A stretch of 64,000 bases of DNA from Phytophthora colocasiae (GCA_018806915.1 JAGKQI010000078.1:868001-932000); one strand, 5' to 3'; positions 20,731 through 30,200 are shown, numbered from the stretch's first letter. Program-made: numbers and translations. Notes: generated by a model not told the origin, from the sequence alone.

Positions 20731-22773
20731 ATGGTCAAGCTGTTCTGTGCGATTGTTGATACGCGCGTGTTCGAGGTGAAAAGCGATGAGTGTCAGTCGG
20801 TCGGGGATTTGAAGGTAGCTATCGCGACTGCGATGAGGTACGAGGGACAACCCGACCTGCTACAGCTCTTCCTGTGGAAGACAGAAGACGGTTGGTTGCC
20901 ATATGACGATGACCTGGGCAAGATGCTACTTCAGAACCGCCTTGATACTTCAAAACTGCAGGCGTTGAGTCCAAACGAAAATCCGCAGTTGTTTGGGCCA
21001 AATGTATCGCTTGGAGAAGATGTGGTTCATGTGCTAGTGAAGGTGAAAGACTTACCATCCCCATTCCCGTCATGGGATTTAGCTCCCAATCAATTCCCAC
21101 CACTCGTCCTAGATCAAGACAGCACCCTAATGAGCATTCCGGCAGCTTACGCTGAGAACAGCGGCCTACATGTCAAGGAAGATGAATTGATGTTGTACCT
21201 GCGGAAAGGAGTGAAAGAGGAATGGGATGCTCTATTGGCTTGTGTCGTCAAGACTTATGCGCTGTTGTGGATTGTCGGGCCTCCAGGAGCTGGAAAGTCG
21301 CTTGCTGCCTTCGCATTTGCCTGCCAATTGAAACGAGTCAATGGAGATTTTGGGGGTGAGTGGGGTGTTGTATGGATTAGCTGCTCAAAGGGGTACAATG
21401 CCCTATTGAGCTGCATTTTTTTTCGAGGGGAAGGCATGAAATTGACGTGTACAATTCGTGCAAGAGATCTGGATGCTTTTTTGGAGACTATACCTGACAA
21501 CACGATTATATTCCTCGACGGGTTTGCGATTGAGCCAGTCTGGTTCAGTCAACCAGATAGCGCACAAATTGCCCTCGTGTCTTCGTGTTCGACCTGGCGA
21601 TATCGTAACAAACTATGCCGCCGTCTAGTGATCGTCACGTCAATGGTATCATTGGGAAAACATTGGAAGCTTGGAACATATGACATAATTCCTTCGACTA
21701 ATGTCCGTGATGAGGAGCGTTTCAGTATGTACTCGTGGACACTGCCGGAATACCAAGAAGCGTTGAAGCACGATAAAATGTTTACCCAAGTGATGAAGAT
21801 GTTCGGTGTGAATAGCTGCGTTCCAATTAAGAAACGACAGGAATTGGTAGAAATCAAGTATTACGTTGTTGGTGGGAGCGCTCGAATGATGTTTGATTTT
21901 TCCACTAGTCAAGCCGAGACCGCGTTAGCTGACGCGCTTCTTTCCGCTCATGACATTCTGAAGTACTTGGAAGGACCGATTGGTCTTGAAGCTCCACTGA
22001 CGATTAACCGACTACTTGCTTGGTATCCCAACCCTGTGAGGTCTGCATCTCTGCGCTGTCTTGTGAGTTCATACGTGGCGAAACAAATATCTTTGAACGT
22101 TGGACCAGAGCGGCTGCAGACACTCGCGTATACACTATCCTATAACCCAGCGATGGATGGGCAAATGCTTGAGATGGGGTTCGTCCCATGCCTTCGCTAT
22201 GGAGGTGTTCAGTGCCATAAATTTGAGAATGGATTTGTCCGCAAGGCCGAGAAATGGCCCAAATCTGAGGTTAATGACCTTGATCCGGAGAGTAATGACG
22301 CTATAGAATTAGTTTTGCCCCGGATGTGGTTTGAACCGCTAAAGTGGAATATCGGTGGCTTTGATGCTGTCTTTGTCGACCTACAGGATGTATCTGACAC
22401 TGATACTATAGCTAGACAAGCTGGTTATAAGCTCAAGTTACACGTTCGATTCGTTCTGGTGGCGCGATCAGAGACATATTCGTACAAGGCAGAACTGTTC
22501 ACAAAGTTTCTGCTTCGCTTGAGGACGTCAATGGAGAAATCGCTTTGGATTTCGGATGTGGAGGTGTGTTTTGTGGTCCCAAAACAAAATGTGAAAGCGT
22601 TTTCTATCCCCGTGGATGAAAGAGACTTTCGTACAGACGTAGTAGTCCCTGCGATCAGATTGAAAGGCGTTCCCGGTACAATGTCGAGCTTCTATGAGGC
22701 CCCTACTGATGTCTCGATTCGTGTGCAGAAGGTAGGGATAAGATACGACCTGCTTGAAACCACGGGTGACTAA
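20731..22773 (+). CDS. CRN: Crinkler (CRN)-type effector with P-loop NTPase and nuclease-like tail
   Basis: ATG 20731 gives M-V-K-L-F-C-A-I-V-D, the classic CRN start; an in-frame ATG at 20617 would add 38 residues. The protein is 680 aa in one exon. The header has S-V-G-D-L-K-V-A-I and LQLFLWKTEDGWL at about residues 43-55, where the conserved Ala of LFLAK is Trp. VVHVLVKV closes the header near residue 104. A P-loop NTPase follows: Walker A GPPGAGKS at 183-190 and Walker B T-I-I-F-L-D-G-F near 258. The C-terminal part contains GFDAVFVD and, about 30 residues on, FVLVARSETYSYK, resembling the degenerate PD-(D/E)XK nuclease core of NTPase-type CRNs. The catalytic residues look altered, so activity is doubtful. 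It is probably a host-directed effector. Confidence 0.88.
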   Translation: MVKLFCAIVDTRVFEVKSDECQSVGDLKVAIATAMRYEGQPDLLQLFLWKTEDGWLPYDDDLGKMLLQNRLDTSKLQALSPNENPQLFGPNVSLGEDVVHVLVKVKDLPSPFPSWDLAPNQFPPLVLDQDSTLMSIPAAYAENSGLHVKEDELMLYLRKGVKEEWDALLACVVKTYALLWIVGPPGAGKSLAAFAFACQLKRVNGDFGGEWGVVWISCSKGYNALLSCIFFRGEGMKLTCTIRARDLDAFLETIPDNTIIFLDGFAIEPVWFSQPDSAQIALVSSCSTWRYRNKLCRRLVIVTSMVSLGKHWKLGTYDIIPSTNVRDEERFSMYSWTLPEYQEALKHDKMFTQVMKMFGVNSCVPIKKRQELVEIKYYVVGGSARMMFDFSTSQAETALADALLSAHDILKYLEGPIGLEAPLTINRLLAWYPNPVRSASLRCLVSSYVAKQISLNVGPERLQTLAYTLSYNPAMDGQMLEMGFVPCLRYGGVQCHKFENGFVRKAEKWPKSEVNDLDPESNDAIELVLPRMWFEPLKWNIGGFDAVFVDLQDVSDTDTIARQAGYKLKLHVRFVLVARSETYSYKAELFTKFLLRLRTSMEKSLWISDVEVCFVVPKQNVKAFSIPVDERDFRTDVVVPAIRLKGVPGTMSSFYEAPTDVSIRVQKVGIRYDLLETTGD

Positions 22774-23069
22774 AGGAAAAGATGCGAGTAAGAGAAGATG
22801 ATCAAATGAGTTAGGTGCTTCTGCCCTTGTGGCAGTTCATCGTTTTTAATTCCGTGTGCCCATTTGGCTTACAGTTCGGATTCTACATCAATTTTGCTTT
22901 ACCGTCAATTTTGCTTTACCGGTACTCGTAGAAGAAGAGAATGAAATCAAACTACACAACAACATGAAGAAAGAATTGATTACCGTAGCTTCTCGTTAAA
23001 AGGATAAAGCAATTCCAATCAGCCATCAAGATAAAAACTCCCAGTGGTGGAAAGTGTAAACGAATGAGC

Positions 23070-24746
23070 TTATTCCTGCACGATGTAGTGCGTGCCCACT
23101 GACACGGGGCTGTTGAGAGCTGCCAGAGCGATCTCCTTAGCAGTGCGGACAGCGTTGCGAAGTCCAGCAGTCTCACGGGTGACGCGACATTCCTGGTGCA
23201 GCTTGTCCGCCTTCACTTCCAGCAGAGCGAGTTTGTCCACGGCGCTATCCATGCCAGCAGCGGTGCGAATGGGACCCACCGACTCCCACATGATGCGTTG
23301 TGTAGCCAGCATCACTTCCTCGATCTCGTTCGGGTACGGATCACGGAAGCCGTTCAGGTTGGCGAACGGGTCACTCTCCTTGCTGTCCGAGTCAAAAGCC
23401 TTGCTACGCTCCACGAAGTCGTCAGCAGAGCTGCATCCCCACACCAGGCCTTCAAGTAGAGAGGTAGAAGCCAAACGGTTTGCACCGTGAAGACCCGTGC
23501 AGCTCACCTCACCAGCAGCGTACAGACCAGGCACAGATGTACGGCCTTGTAGATCCACTTCAACGCCACCACAGTGGTAGTGTGCTGCCGGGACTACTGG
23601 CATGGATTCCTTGGTCATGTCGATGCCACGATCAAGGCAGTGCTTGTAAATAGTAGGGAAGCGATTCTTGATCCAATCAGCATCTTCGTGCGAGATGTCC
23701 AGGAACATGCAGGGTTCGTCCTGCTTCTCCATCTCAGCTAGAATGAGGCGGGCAACCACATCACGTGGAGCAAGTTCACCGTCCGGGTGGTAGTCCTTGG
23801 CAAAAGCTCGGCCACTCTTGTTACGTAGAATGGCACCTTCACCACGTAGGGCCTCCGTCAAAAGGAAGCGACGTTCGTCCGGGATGTACAAGGTGGTCGG
23901 GTGGAACTGGACGTACTGCATGTTCTTCAGCTTGGCTCCAGCACGAGCAGCAAGAGCGATGCCCTCACCACGGGCGCCTTCAGGGTTCGACGTGTTCTTG
24001 TACACGTCACCAACACCTCCAGTAGCAAGTAGAGTGAATGGAGCACGGTAGTGTTCTACCTTACCCTTGGTCGAGACCGTGAGAGCTCCTACACATTCAC
24101 CAGCGTCGTTGGTGACCAGTTCGAAGGCACTACGACCAGTGAGTAGCACAATGTTCGGGTGGTCACGGACTGCTTGCACCATACTCATCGAAATGGCACG
24201 GCCCGTGTGGTCGGCCTTATACAGGATGCGAGCTCTGTTGTGCGAAGCCTCCAGAGTTAAAGCAAGTTCCCCGTCGTCTTTGCGGGTGAACGGCACCTTG
24301 GCAACATCGAGAAGTAGCTCCTCGACACGACCGGGGCCTTCGACTGCCAGTTTCTGGACAGCGACATCATCACACACACCAGCACCGGCACGGTGGACGT
24401 CAGAGGACAAAAGAGCGGGCGTGTCATCGTCACTCTTGTAGATGATACCACCCTGGGCGTAATACGTGGCACAGTTGTTCGGGTCTTCAGCAGCAGCCAA
24501 CATCGTCACCTTAACTCCCTGGTTAGCAAGGCGCAGAGCAGCAGCATTACCAGCCACCCCACAGCCGAGGATCAGCGCCTTGCACTCGATCGTGTCGTAC
24601 GTAGCAGTGGCCGACGATGCACGACGGAGCAACGTGCTGCCATTGAGTTGGTGGCGAGGAATGGAGGAATTGGCATTGGCCTTGGCTGGCGCACTGAATG
24701 GCGCGGGGGTCAGGGTAGAATGGGCGAGCAATTCAAGTTGTGTCAT
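23070..24746 (-). CDS. nadB: L-aspartate oxidase
   Basis: Single exon, 558 residues from ATG 24746. NadB oxidises L-aspartate to iminoaspartate, the first step of de novo NAD synthesis from aspartate. It belongs to the succinate dehydrogenase/fumarate reductase flavoprotein family. Visible features are the FAD motif L-G-C-G-V-A-G-N-A-A-A near residue 60, N-C-A-T-Y-Y-A-Q-G-G (the NadB form), Q-F-H-P-T-T-L-Y, E-A-L-R-G-E-G-A, H-Y-H-C-G-G-V, A-G-E-V-S-C-T-G-L-H-G-A-N-R and the helical C-terminal domain. The N-terminal ~45 residues are Ala/Ser-rich and may be a targeting peptide. Eukaryotic genomes more often use the kynurenine route; plants are the known exception. A repeat/MITE cluster sits just upstream. 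Confidence 0.92.
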   Translation of the reverse strand: MTQLELLAHSTLTPAPFSAPAKANANSSIPRHQLNGSTLLRRASSATATYDTIECKALILGCGVAGNAAALRLANQGVKVTMLAAAEDPNNCATYYAQGGIIYKSDDDTPALLSSDVHRAGAGVCDDVAVQKLAVEGPGRVEELLLDVAKVPFTRKDDGELALTLEASHNRARILYKADHTGRAISMSMVQAVRDHPNIVLLTGRSAFELVTNDAGECVGALTVSTKGKVEHYRAPFTLLATGGVGDVYKNTSNPEGARGEGIALAARAGAKLKNMQYVQFHPTTLYIPDERRFLLTEALRGEGAILRNKSGRAFAKDYHPDGELAPRDVVARLILAEMEKQDEPCMFLDISHEDADWIKNRFPTIYKHCLDRGIDMTKESMPVVPAAHYHCGGVEVDLQGRTSVPGLYAAGEVSCTGLHGANRLASTSLLEGLVWGCSSADDFVERSKAFDSDSKESDPFANLNGFRDPYPNEIEEVMLATQRIMWESVGPIRTAAGMDSAVDKLALLEVKADKLHQECRVTRETAGLRNAVRTAKEIALAALNSPVSVGTHYIVQE

Positions 24747-25020
24747 AATGGAGGGAAAGAAGTTTCTTGGTTTCGGTGGGACGAATAGGAGGGGGAGCGT
24801 CTAGTGGCTGGCGGAGTACACTGGGTACTTCTTGTTGAAAGTCCACGAGCTCTTCACGGACATCCAAAAGCAGGCGATGGATGAGAGGAAGACGATGGGG
24901 GGCGGGGAACTCGGTGTTCGAGAGTGTCCGGAGCGTTTCGGTGCTTGACGTGCGACCTTGGTGGCAAATTGCGAACTGATCGCGTTGGCCCCGTTCGTCC
25001 GGTAACGCGATCAGAGGGAG

Positions 25021-25100
25021 AGGTCCATCCGGATAATTGGAGAGCGACGGAAACGCAGAATGACTTGGTTTTTGTAAGAGGAATAACAGACATGTATAGT
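25021..25100 (+). repeat. 80-bp direct repeat, copy A
   Basis: It begins AGGTCCATCCGGATAATTGG. A near-identical copy lies at 25471-25551 in the same orientation, with only a few differences over the first 60 bp. The two copies flank the MITE at 25113-25464. Neither encodes anything recognisable. Confidence 0.85.
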
Positions 25101-25112
25101 ACTATAGTAATA

Positions 25113-25464
25113 CAGTGCTGCTATTAACTATAGGCGCACTCATTTTTTTCTGCTGCTGTTCGACAGAAACTGTTTTGTAAAGCGCCACATCCCGCAGAAC
25201 ATGCTCAACTGCTACGTTGTTCTCAAAAATGGCGGTCCGATCGACAAATAGTTTAGAGATTAGCATGTGCGCCTATAGTTTAGAACACATAATAAATCTC
25301 CATTTTGCTTTTTTTTTCATTGGTTGCCCTTTCCAAGAAATCTACCACAGATACGTCGTTTGCATCAGTCGGGCGTGCTATCTTGGGTGCGGCACTTTTC
25401 AAAAAGCTTTCAGTGGAGCAGCAGCTAAAAATTTTGAGTGCGCCTATAGTTAATAGCAGCACTG
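25113..25464. mobile_element. 352-bp MITE with Tc1/mariner-type ends
   Basis: The element starts CAGTGCTGCTATTAACTA and ends with the exact reverse complement. The perfect terminal inverted repeat is 30 bp (25113-25142 and 25435-25464), and a weaker inverted match continues to about 75 bp. It is flanked on both sides by TA (25111-25112, 25465-25466), the Tc1/mariner/pogo target duplication, and CAGTGCTG is the end found on the C. elegans Tc1 element. A wider flank TAATA is also duplicated. There is no transposase inside, so it is non-autonomous. A minus-strand frame inside contains a protein-like stretch (P-T-D-A-N-D-V-S-V-V-D-F-L) that may be a transposase scrap. Confidence 0.85.
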
Positions 25465-25470
25465 TAATAG

Positions 25471-25551
25471 AGGGCCATCCGGATACTTGGAGAGCGACGG
25501 AAACGCAGAATGACTTGGTTTTTGTAAGAGGAATTGCACCAGATGTATAGT
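25471..25551 (+). repeat. 80-bp direct repeat, copy B
   Basis: It begins AGGGCCATCCGGATACTTGG and is the second copy of the repeat at 25021-25100. It lies directly after the MITE. Confidence 0.85.
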
Positions 25552-26156
25552 GATTTATACGTATAATGTATAGAGATGGATCGCAGCAAGTACTATATCT
25601 TGGAAAATGTATGGAGAGGAAATATCTTGGCTTTTGCAAGGGAAGAAGCCAGTGCGAGTCAGCATGGCTGCCATGTGCCTCAAGCACGAACGAAAGCGAG
25701 CACCAGCAAGCTGACAGGCAGATAGCTACGTTGCCCTATGCCAGACAACACCAATAACTAGAATAAAGATGACGACAGGCAACATGCGTGGAGTTACGTG
25801 TGCACGTACTCGAGGCTTGAGCCTCGAGCAAAGCGAATGAATGAAGGCCGTCAAACAACTCGTGTTTCTGCAGAACTGCAGCGATTACGCGCGACATTGC
25901 ACATCGCCTTAGTGCCTGGGTTACATGACCTAAATCCACCCAGCAGCAACCATGCTGTCGTCAGGCTAAGTTTTTTCAAGTGCTTCCTGTCGCAGTGCGA
26001 ATGACATCCTGTGGAAAGCCACTGCTGCCATCATTCTCTACAGCTGAAGCGTTTCAATGTGACTCCAGGTCAAAGTTCCTGCGATTGGTCGAAACAGCGT
26101 TGCATTATTATCCAATCATATACGTCAGTGCGAAGGGACACGATCCAGGACCATTG
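25552..26156. other. Intergenic stretch before the RCC1-like gene
   Basis: No convincing gene. It must hold the promoter of the following secreted protein. Short frames here lack family features. Confidence 0.35.
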
Positions 26157-27284
26157 ATGACCATGCGGATCTGCTGGAAGCTGCTGCACCTAGCGCTAAC
26201 AGCACGAGCTGTTGCGGCCGCCGACACTGATGCATCAATTGACGTAGTTGTACCAGACATTGTCGTGCCGTTGGATATCGACGAGACCAGCATCGCGGCC
26301 GGCATCGAACACTCGTGTGCGATCCACACTCAGTCGTACGAGGATGTGGGAGGTCGAGTGGTGTGCTGGGGCGTTGACAACGGTGGTCAAAGTTCACCAC
26401 CGCCGGGTGAGTTCATCCAAGTCAGTACTGGTCGGTTGCATTCATGCGGGATCCGAATCGATGAGACGGTAGAGTGCTGGGGCGTCGGCGCACCGGTGAC
26501 GCAACCGGAGGGACTGTTCGAACAGGTCAGCAGCGGAGACTTTCACTCGTGTGGCATCATGAAGGACCAGACCGTGCATTGCTGGGGTGCGTGATTGCGA
26601 CACACAATTTGTAGACAGCTCATTCGGACAGGCGTGTATGAGCAGGCACAGCAGCCGGAGGTATCTCTGACGCTCCGAGCGGCAAGTTCGTGCAGGTCAG
26701 TTGCGGCAAAGACTTTTCGTGCGCCATTGCAACGGACGGCACGGTGAAGTGTTGGGGTGAGAATGGGCATGTACGAAGCTATGGTGTACCTTTGATTACG
26801 AGCCAGAAGTGCAATAACGTTGCGTACTTGATTCATCTAGGGGCAACTCAATGTAAACCCAACTACCCGTTTCCGACAAATTTCAGCATCGCCGGGGGAT
26901 TTTGCCTGCGGCGTGACTGAAGACAACTCACTCTCGTGTTGGGGCGACAATCACCGCAACCAAGCAAGCCCACCGACAGAGGGAAAATTCATTCTTGTAA
27001 GCACAAGTCGACTTGCTGCATGCGCATTGAAGGTGGGTAGTCCTTGACTTGTAAATAACCACTTACAAACAGCTCCCACTTGATTGATCACTTTGTAGAT
27101 TGACAAAACAGCGATCTGTTGGGGCATGCGCTCGGGCGTGATAGCGGCGCCGACGGATGTTCAGTTTGACGAGTTGACGTTGGGCTGGAATCATGGTTGC
27201 GGCATTCGCTTTGAGGATGGAGGTGTCCAATGCTGGGGTGATCGAGGAAACAATCGCTTGGACATCCCACAAGCTCTGCAGTAA
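26157..27284 (+). CDS. Secreted RCC1/BLIP-II-like beta-propeller repeat protein (310 aa)
   Basis: Four exons: 26157-26586, 26646-26770, 26841-27032 and 27099-27284, with introns of 59, 70 and 66 bp; every join restores a repeat. ATG 26157 (or 26163) opens a signal peptide (C-W-K-L-L-H-L-A-L-T-A-R-A-V-A-A-A). About six to seven repeats follow, each with a pattern of F-x-x-V-S-x-G-x-x-x-S-C-[GA]-I then V-x-C-W-G. This is the Cys-containing secreted variety of RCC1 repeats, expected to fold as a beta-propeller with disulphides. Partner and role are unknown; extracellular binding is inferred. One repeat (N-P-T-T-R-F-R-Q-I-S) is diverged. Its 3' end converges on the next gene, 15 bp away. Confidence 0.78.
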
Positions 27285-27299
27285 GGTCATATTTGAGAT

Positions 27300-28640
27300 T
27301 TAATCGGCGAATATATCATACGATGCGTCTCGGAAATGCTCGCAGCGATTCGCTACTAACACTCTACGACCACGTCGACGTTCTCCAAGGTGTAAATTGT
27401 TGTTTGCTGTTGTTAGTATCATCATTGGCTTTTTCAAGGGTTTTAGCAATCGACCCACCCGCTCTTTAGGCACCACATCGGCAACGATTCGCTTTGATAG
27501 ATGTTTGCCTAAGAGCTGTTCAACCATCTCCATACAATGACCGCTGCCATTTTTCTCCAAGAGTTCGCGTTGGTCGGTTAAACTTCTTGGTGGAAATGCC
27601 TCCGTCTGCGTTGGTAGTTTGATGCTGTCCAAACGCCTTTGCGTGTGCTTCTTAGCAGTCTGACTGGCTACGGCACTGAGGTTGGTCGGTCGTAACGCCG
27701 CATTTTTCGAAGACGGTAGGTGTAATTTGCCCGTTGAACTAGACTGGTGCAGAATGAGCAGCGAAGAGTTCACCTCATATTCCATAGGCTTTGGTACTTG
27801 AAGTGACGCCCACGATGGAGCTCCGTCCGCAACAGCCGACGCTGATGCACTGCGTTTCATGGCACTTTTCTCACGCTTTTCGGAAGATCCCATGATGCGA
27901 TCGACAATTGATGAAGGAACACGTTTCTTCGGTCTAGTTGGGTGATGCCTGTTTCCTACTGGAGCAGTGCTAACACGAGGGTCTCGACGTACTCGAAACG
28001 GTAGCGACAGCGACTCCATCAGCTTTTGTTCGTTCTCGTAAATCAACTGCTCCACTGCGTCTTGGGTAGCTGGAGTTAGCTGGCGCATCACAGATTTCAG
28101 GCGTTGACTTGATAGAGATAATAAGATGGACTTAAATCGCACCGTGACAACAGCGTACGGAAGTGGCGTGCCTTTTAGCACTGAGAAAGCTGCCATGCTC
28201 CCGCCAGTTTTGATCATTTTCTCTGCTCGAACTCGAGATTTCGGCTTTTCAGTCTCGAAAATGTCCGTACTGGTGGTCGTTTCGATGATTTCCTCAATGT
28301 TCCTCGCAACAAATCCACCACAGAGCACAAAAGCTAACTCGTGCGGTTGCCCCCCTTGCGCCCACAGCTCATCGCCAACAGCAAAGAACTTCAAGAGAAA
28401 CAAGTCGAATAAATTTTTCCACGGGATCTCCTGTGCAATTGCAGCGAGAATCGGGTTTCGACACAAAACGTCGTATTGAACTTGAAAGCTCTTGAAACGC
28501 GCGTTTGCAATGGATGCAGGTAGATTCGACGCAGAGTATGGTCTTCCAGAGCTCCGAGAAGTAGAGGCCGAAACGGGTCGTACATCGACACTTACAGGCC
28601 CTCGCGTCGGCACGGGTGTCGTCACTGGTCGTGAAGTCAT
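27300..28640 (-). CDS. Cyclic-nucleotide-binding-fold protein (446 aa)
   Basis: Single exon from ATG 28640. A Ser/Thr/Pro-rich N-terminus is followed by a segment at about residues 60-200 that resembles a cNMP-binding domain: L-L-K-F-F-A-V-G-D-E-L-W-A-Q-G-G, then E-L-A-F-V-L-C-G-G-F-V-A, then G-G-S-M-A-A-F-S-V-L. The usual F-G-E-x-A-L and R-x-A phosphate-binding cassette is not intact, so nucleotide binding is doubtful. The rest is basic, Ser-rich and probably disordered, with clusters such as R-P-K-K-R-V-P-S-S that could be phosphosites or nuclear signals. A regulatory or scaffold role is inferred. Confidence is moderate for the domain and high for the gene. Confidence 0.8.
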   Translation of the reverse strand: MTSRPVTTPVPTRGPVSVDVRPVSASTSRSSGRPYSASNLPASIANARFKSFQVQYDVLCRNPILAAIAQEIPWKNLFDLFLLKFFAVGDELWAQGGQPHELAFVLCGGFVARNIEEIIETTTSTDIFETEKPKSRVRAEKMIKTGGSMAAFSVLKGTPLPYAVVTVRFKSILLSLSSQRLKSVMRQLTPATQDAVEQLIYENEQKLMESLSLPFRVRRDPRVSTAPVGNRHHPTRPKKRVPSSIVDRIMGSSEKREKSAMKRSASASAVADGAPSWASLQVPKPMEYEVNSSLLILHQSSSTGKLHLPSSKNAALRPTNLSAVASQTAKKHTQRRLDSIKLPTQTEAFPPRSLTDQRELLEKNGSGHCMEMVEQLLGKHLSKRIVADVVPKERVGRLLKPLKKPMMILTTANNNLHLGERRRGRRVLVANRCEHFRDASYDIFAD

Positions 28641-28794
28641 CTTCGCACCAAATGCAGGTTTTGCTCTTCGTAAAAATAGCAGGAACCATGAGACTTAATT
28701 CAACAACGAATGTTGTTGCCAGTGTTAAGGTTGGGATGGAATACCTTGTTGAGTAAGATGTAGGTGGCAATTTTTGATACCATATCTTTTACAC

Positions 28795-29286
28795 CTATCC
28801 TGTTGTAAAGAGTATCTCCTCCCCACCTCCTGCTTGAACCGCGAACATCTGCTCCAACTCGATCTTTTCGACTCCGTCCAGCTGTGCGAGAGCCACCACT
28901 AGGTCCACACACGCCTCCTTGACAGCCACCGAGTTGCTGATCCACAGAAACGTGGAGCTGCCGAATTGCTCCTCATGTTGATCCAGCAGATCTTTCACCG
29001 GCTGCTGCGCCGCCTCAGCAAAGCGTTGCAGTGACCCCGCCACGCACGCGACTCGTAGGGAACGGTCCAGATCTGCTGAATGATCACAGCTATCCTCCTG
29101 CGCTTGAGAGGGTGATGCGAGCTGCACCAGCACGTCCACGCGCGTGCCCGCTGCGCCTTGGATGGCATAGAGCAGATCACTGGAAAGCTTTGCTTCTTCA
29201 GCCGCAGACAGTGTAGCCATTGCTGTTGCGTCTGACCTCACGGCAAACAGAGCGTAGAGCAATGAAGCAGCTACTGTTGCGCGCAT
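28795..29286 (-). CDS. Stand-alone secreted subtilase propeptide (I9-like), 163 aa
   Basis: The first ATG in the frame is 29286, giving a signal peptide (M-R-A-T-V-A-A-S-L-L-Y-A-L-F-A-V). The mature part matches the propeptide of the subtilase at 17357: a V-D-V-L-V-Q-L strand, a P-V-K-D-L-L helix, then FLWISNSVAVKEA and L-D-G-V-E-K-I-E-L-E-Q-M-F, against FWITNQVYVQQA and L-P-G-V-Q-S-V-D-Y-E-M-I-F there. The protein stops just after this and no catalytic domain follows. Free I9 domains are known protease inhibitors or chaperones, so it may inhibit a subtilase. It could instead be a truncated protease gene. The frame stays open upstream of 29286 but contains no ATG. Confidence 0.75.
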   Translation of the reverse strand: MRATVAASLLYALFAVRSDATAMATLSAAEEAKLSSDLLYAIQGAAGTRVDVLVQLASPSQAQEDSCDHSADLDRSLRVACVAGSLQRFAEAAQQPVKDLLDQHEEQFGSSTFLWISNSVAVKEACVDLVVALAQLDGVEKIELEQMFAVQAGGGEEILFTTG

Positions 29287-29990
29287 TCCTGGTCGCACGA
29301 GCAAAGTGGGAATGATGGTCGAAGTCCAAAAAGGCAACTTCAAAAATGAAAGCGGTTCAACATCCTCTACAAAAGCATCGCTATTTTTATCACGTTTGGA
29401 AGTGTTATCAGATGAAACGTGCGACAAAAAAATGAAGCAACTGCAACAGAACGGTAGGTAAACAACGTGTTGCTTGATCGTTGGCGGGTACCATATTTAG
29501 CACTGGGTTATTCCTACTGGTGTCCCTATGCTACGGTATATGGATGTGGGTGGCTACGTAACCTCACAACGCGAGTCTTTCCACCCACATTTGTTCCGAG
29601 TCATCGCTACTTGTATGGCCATCCACGCTTGAAAGCCCTCATCCATCTACAGAAGGTTGCCTTGCTTCGACTGTTGGAATAGCGCAAGACATTTGACTGC
29701 ATTTTAGCACGACCTTCTTGTTCGACAGGTTCGAGGACTTCTGCATGGAGACCACCGTTGCGCGGATTCGCAGCCCCTTCAAAGCATTCACCGGATTCGG
29801 CGCGTGGCCATTGATGCCGATCGTAACTTGACTCTTCTTCGGCGGACTGCGACTCGCAGTCCGATAATATCATTGAAATCCTACTAGAGACCTTTACCGA
29901 AGTAAGATATTGATTAGAACGAGAGCGAACGGAAAGTCAATTATTGTGGGCATTGGTATTGTATTGGAAAATACCATGAACAGTACAAAG
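29287..29990. other. Intergenic stretch, no gene seen
   Basis: It lies between the propeptide gene and a hAT remnant. No coherent frame was found. It probably contains the propeptide promoter. Confidence 0.3.
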
Positions 29991-30200
29991 CTACGCGGTG
30001 ACCGCCTTCGCAACCGTGCTGGCGCTCCAGAATCGACGGTTCGCTTTGAGAAACACCACCGCCTCAAGGTGAATCGGAAGCATGCGCTGTCGGTGGTGCG
30101 ACAGCGTATGCTTCGCAACACTGAAGAGTCTCTCCACGCTGTTGGACGTCTGCGGGATGAAGCGCACACCACCAGGTTGTTGCTGTTGGTGGGAGCCATG
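29991..30200 (-). pseudogene. hAT transposase C-terminal fragment
   Basis: The minus strand encodes T-S-N-S-V-E-R-L-F-S-V-A-K-H, then R-M-L-P-I-H-L-E-A-V-V-F-L-K-A-N-R-R-F-W. This is the hAT dimerisation (hATC) signature, TSNxxERLFSxAK plus LxxxLFLxxNRxxW. No zinc finger or catalytic core is found upstream. It is a 5'-truncated relic. Confidence 0.8.

Noticed and set aside
28700..28794. Continuation of the propeptide gene into a protease domain
   Set aside because: None of the three frames after the stop shows the Asp, His or Ser motifs of S8 enzymes.
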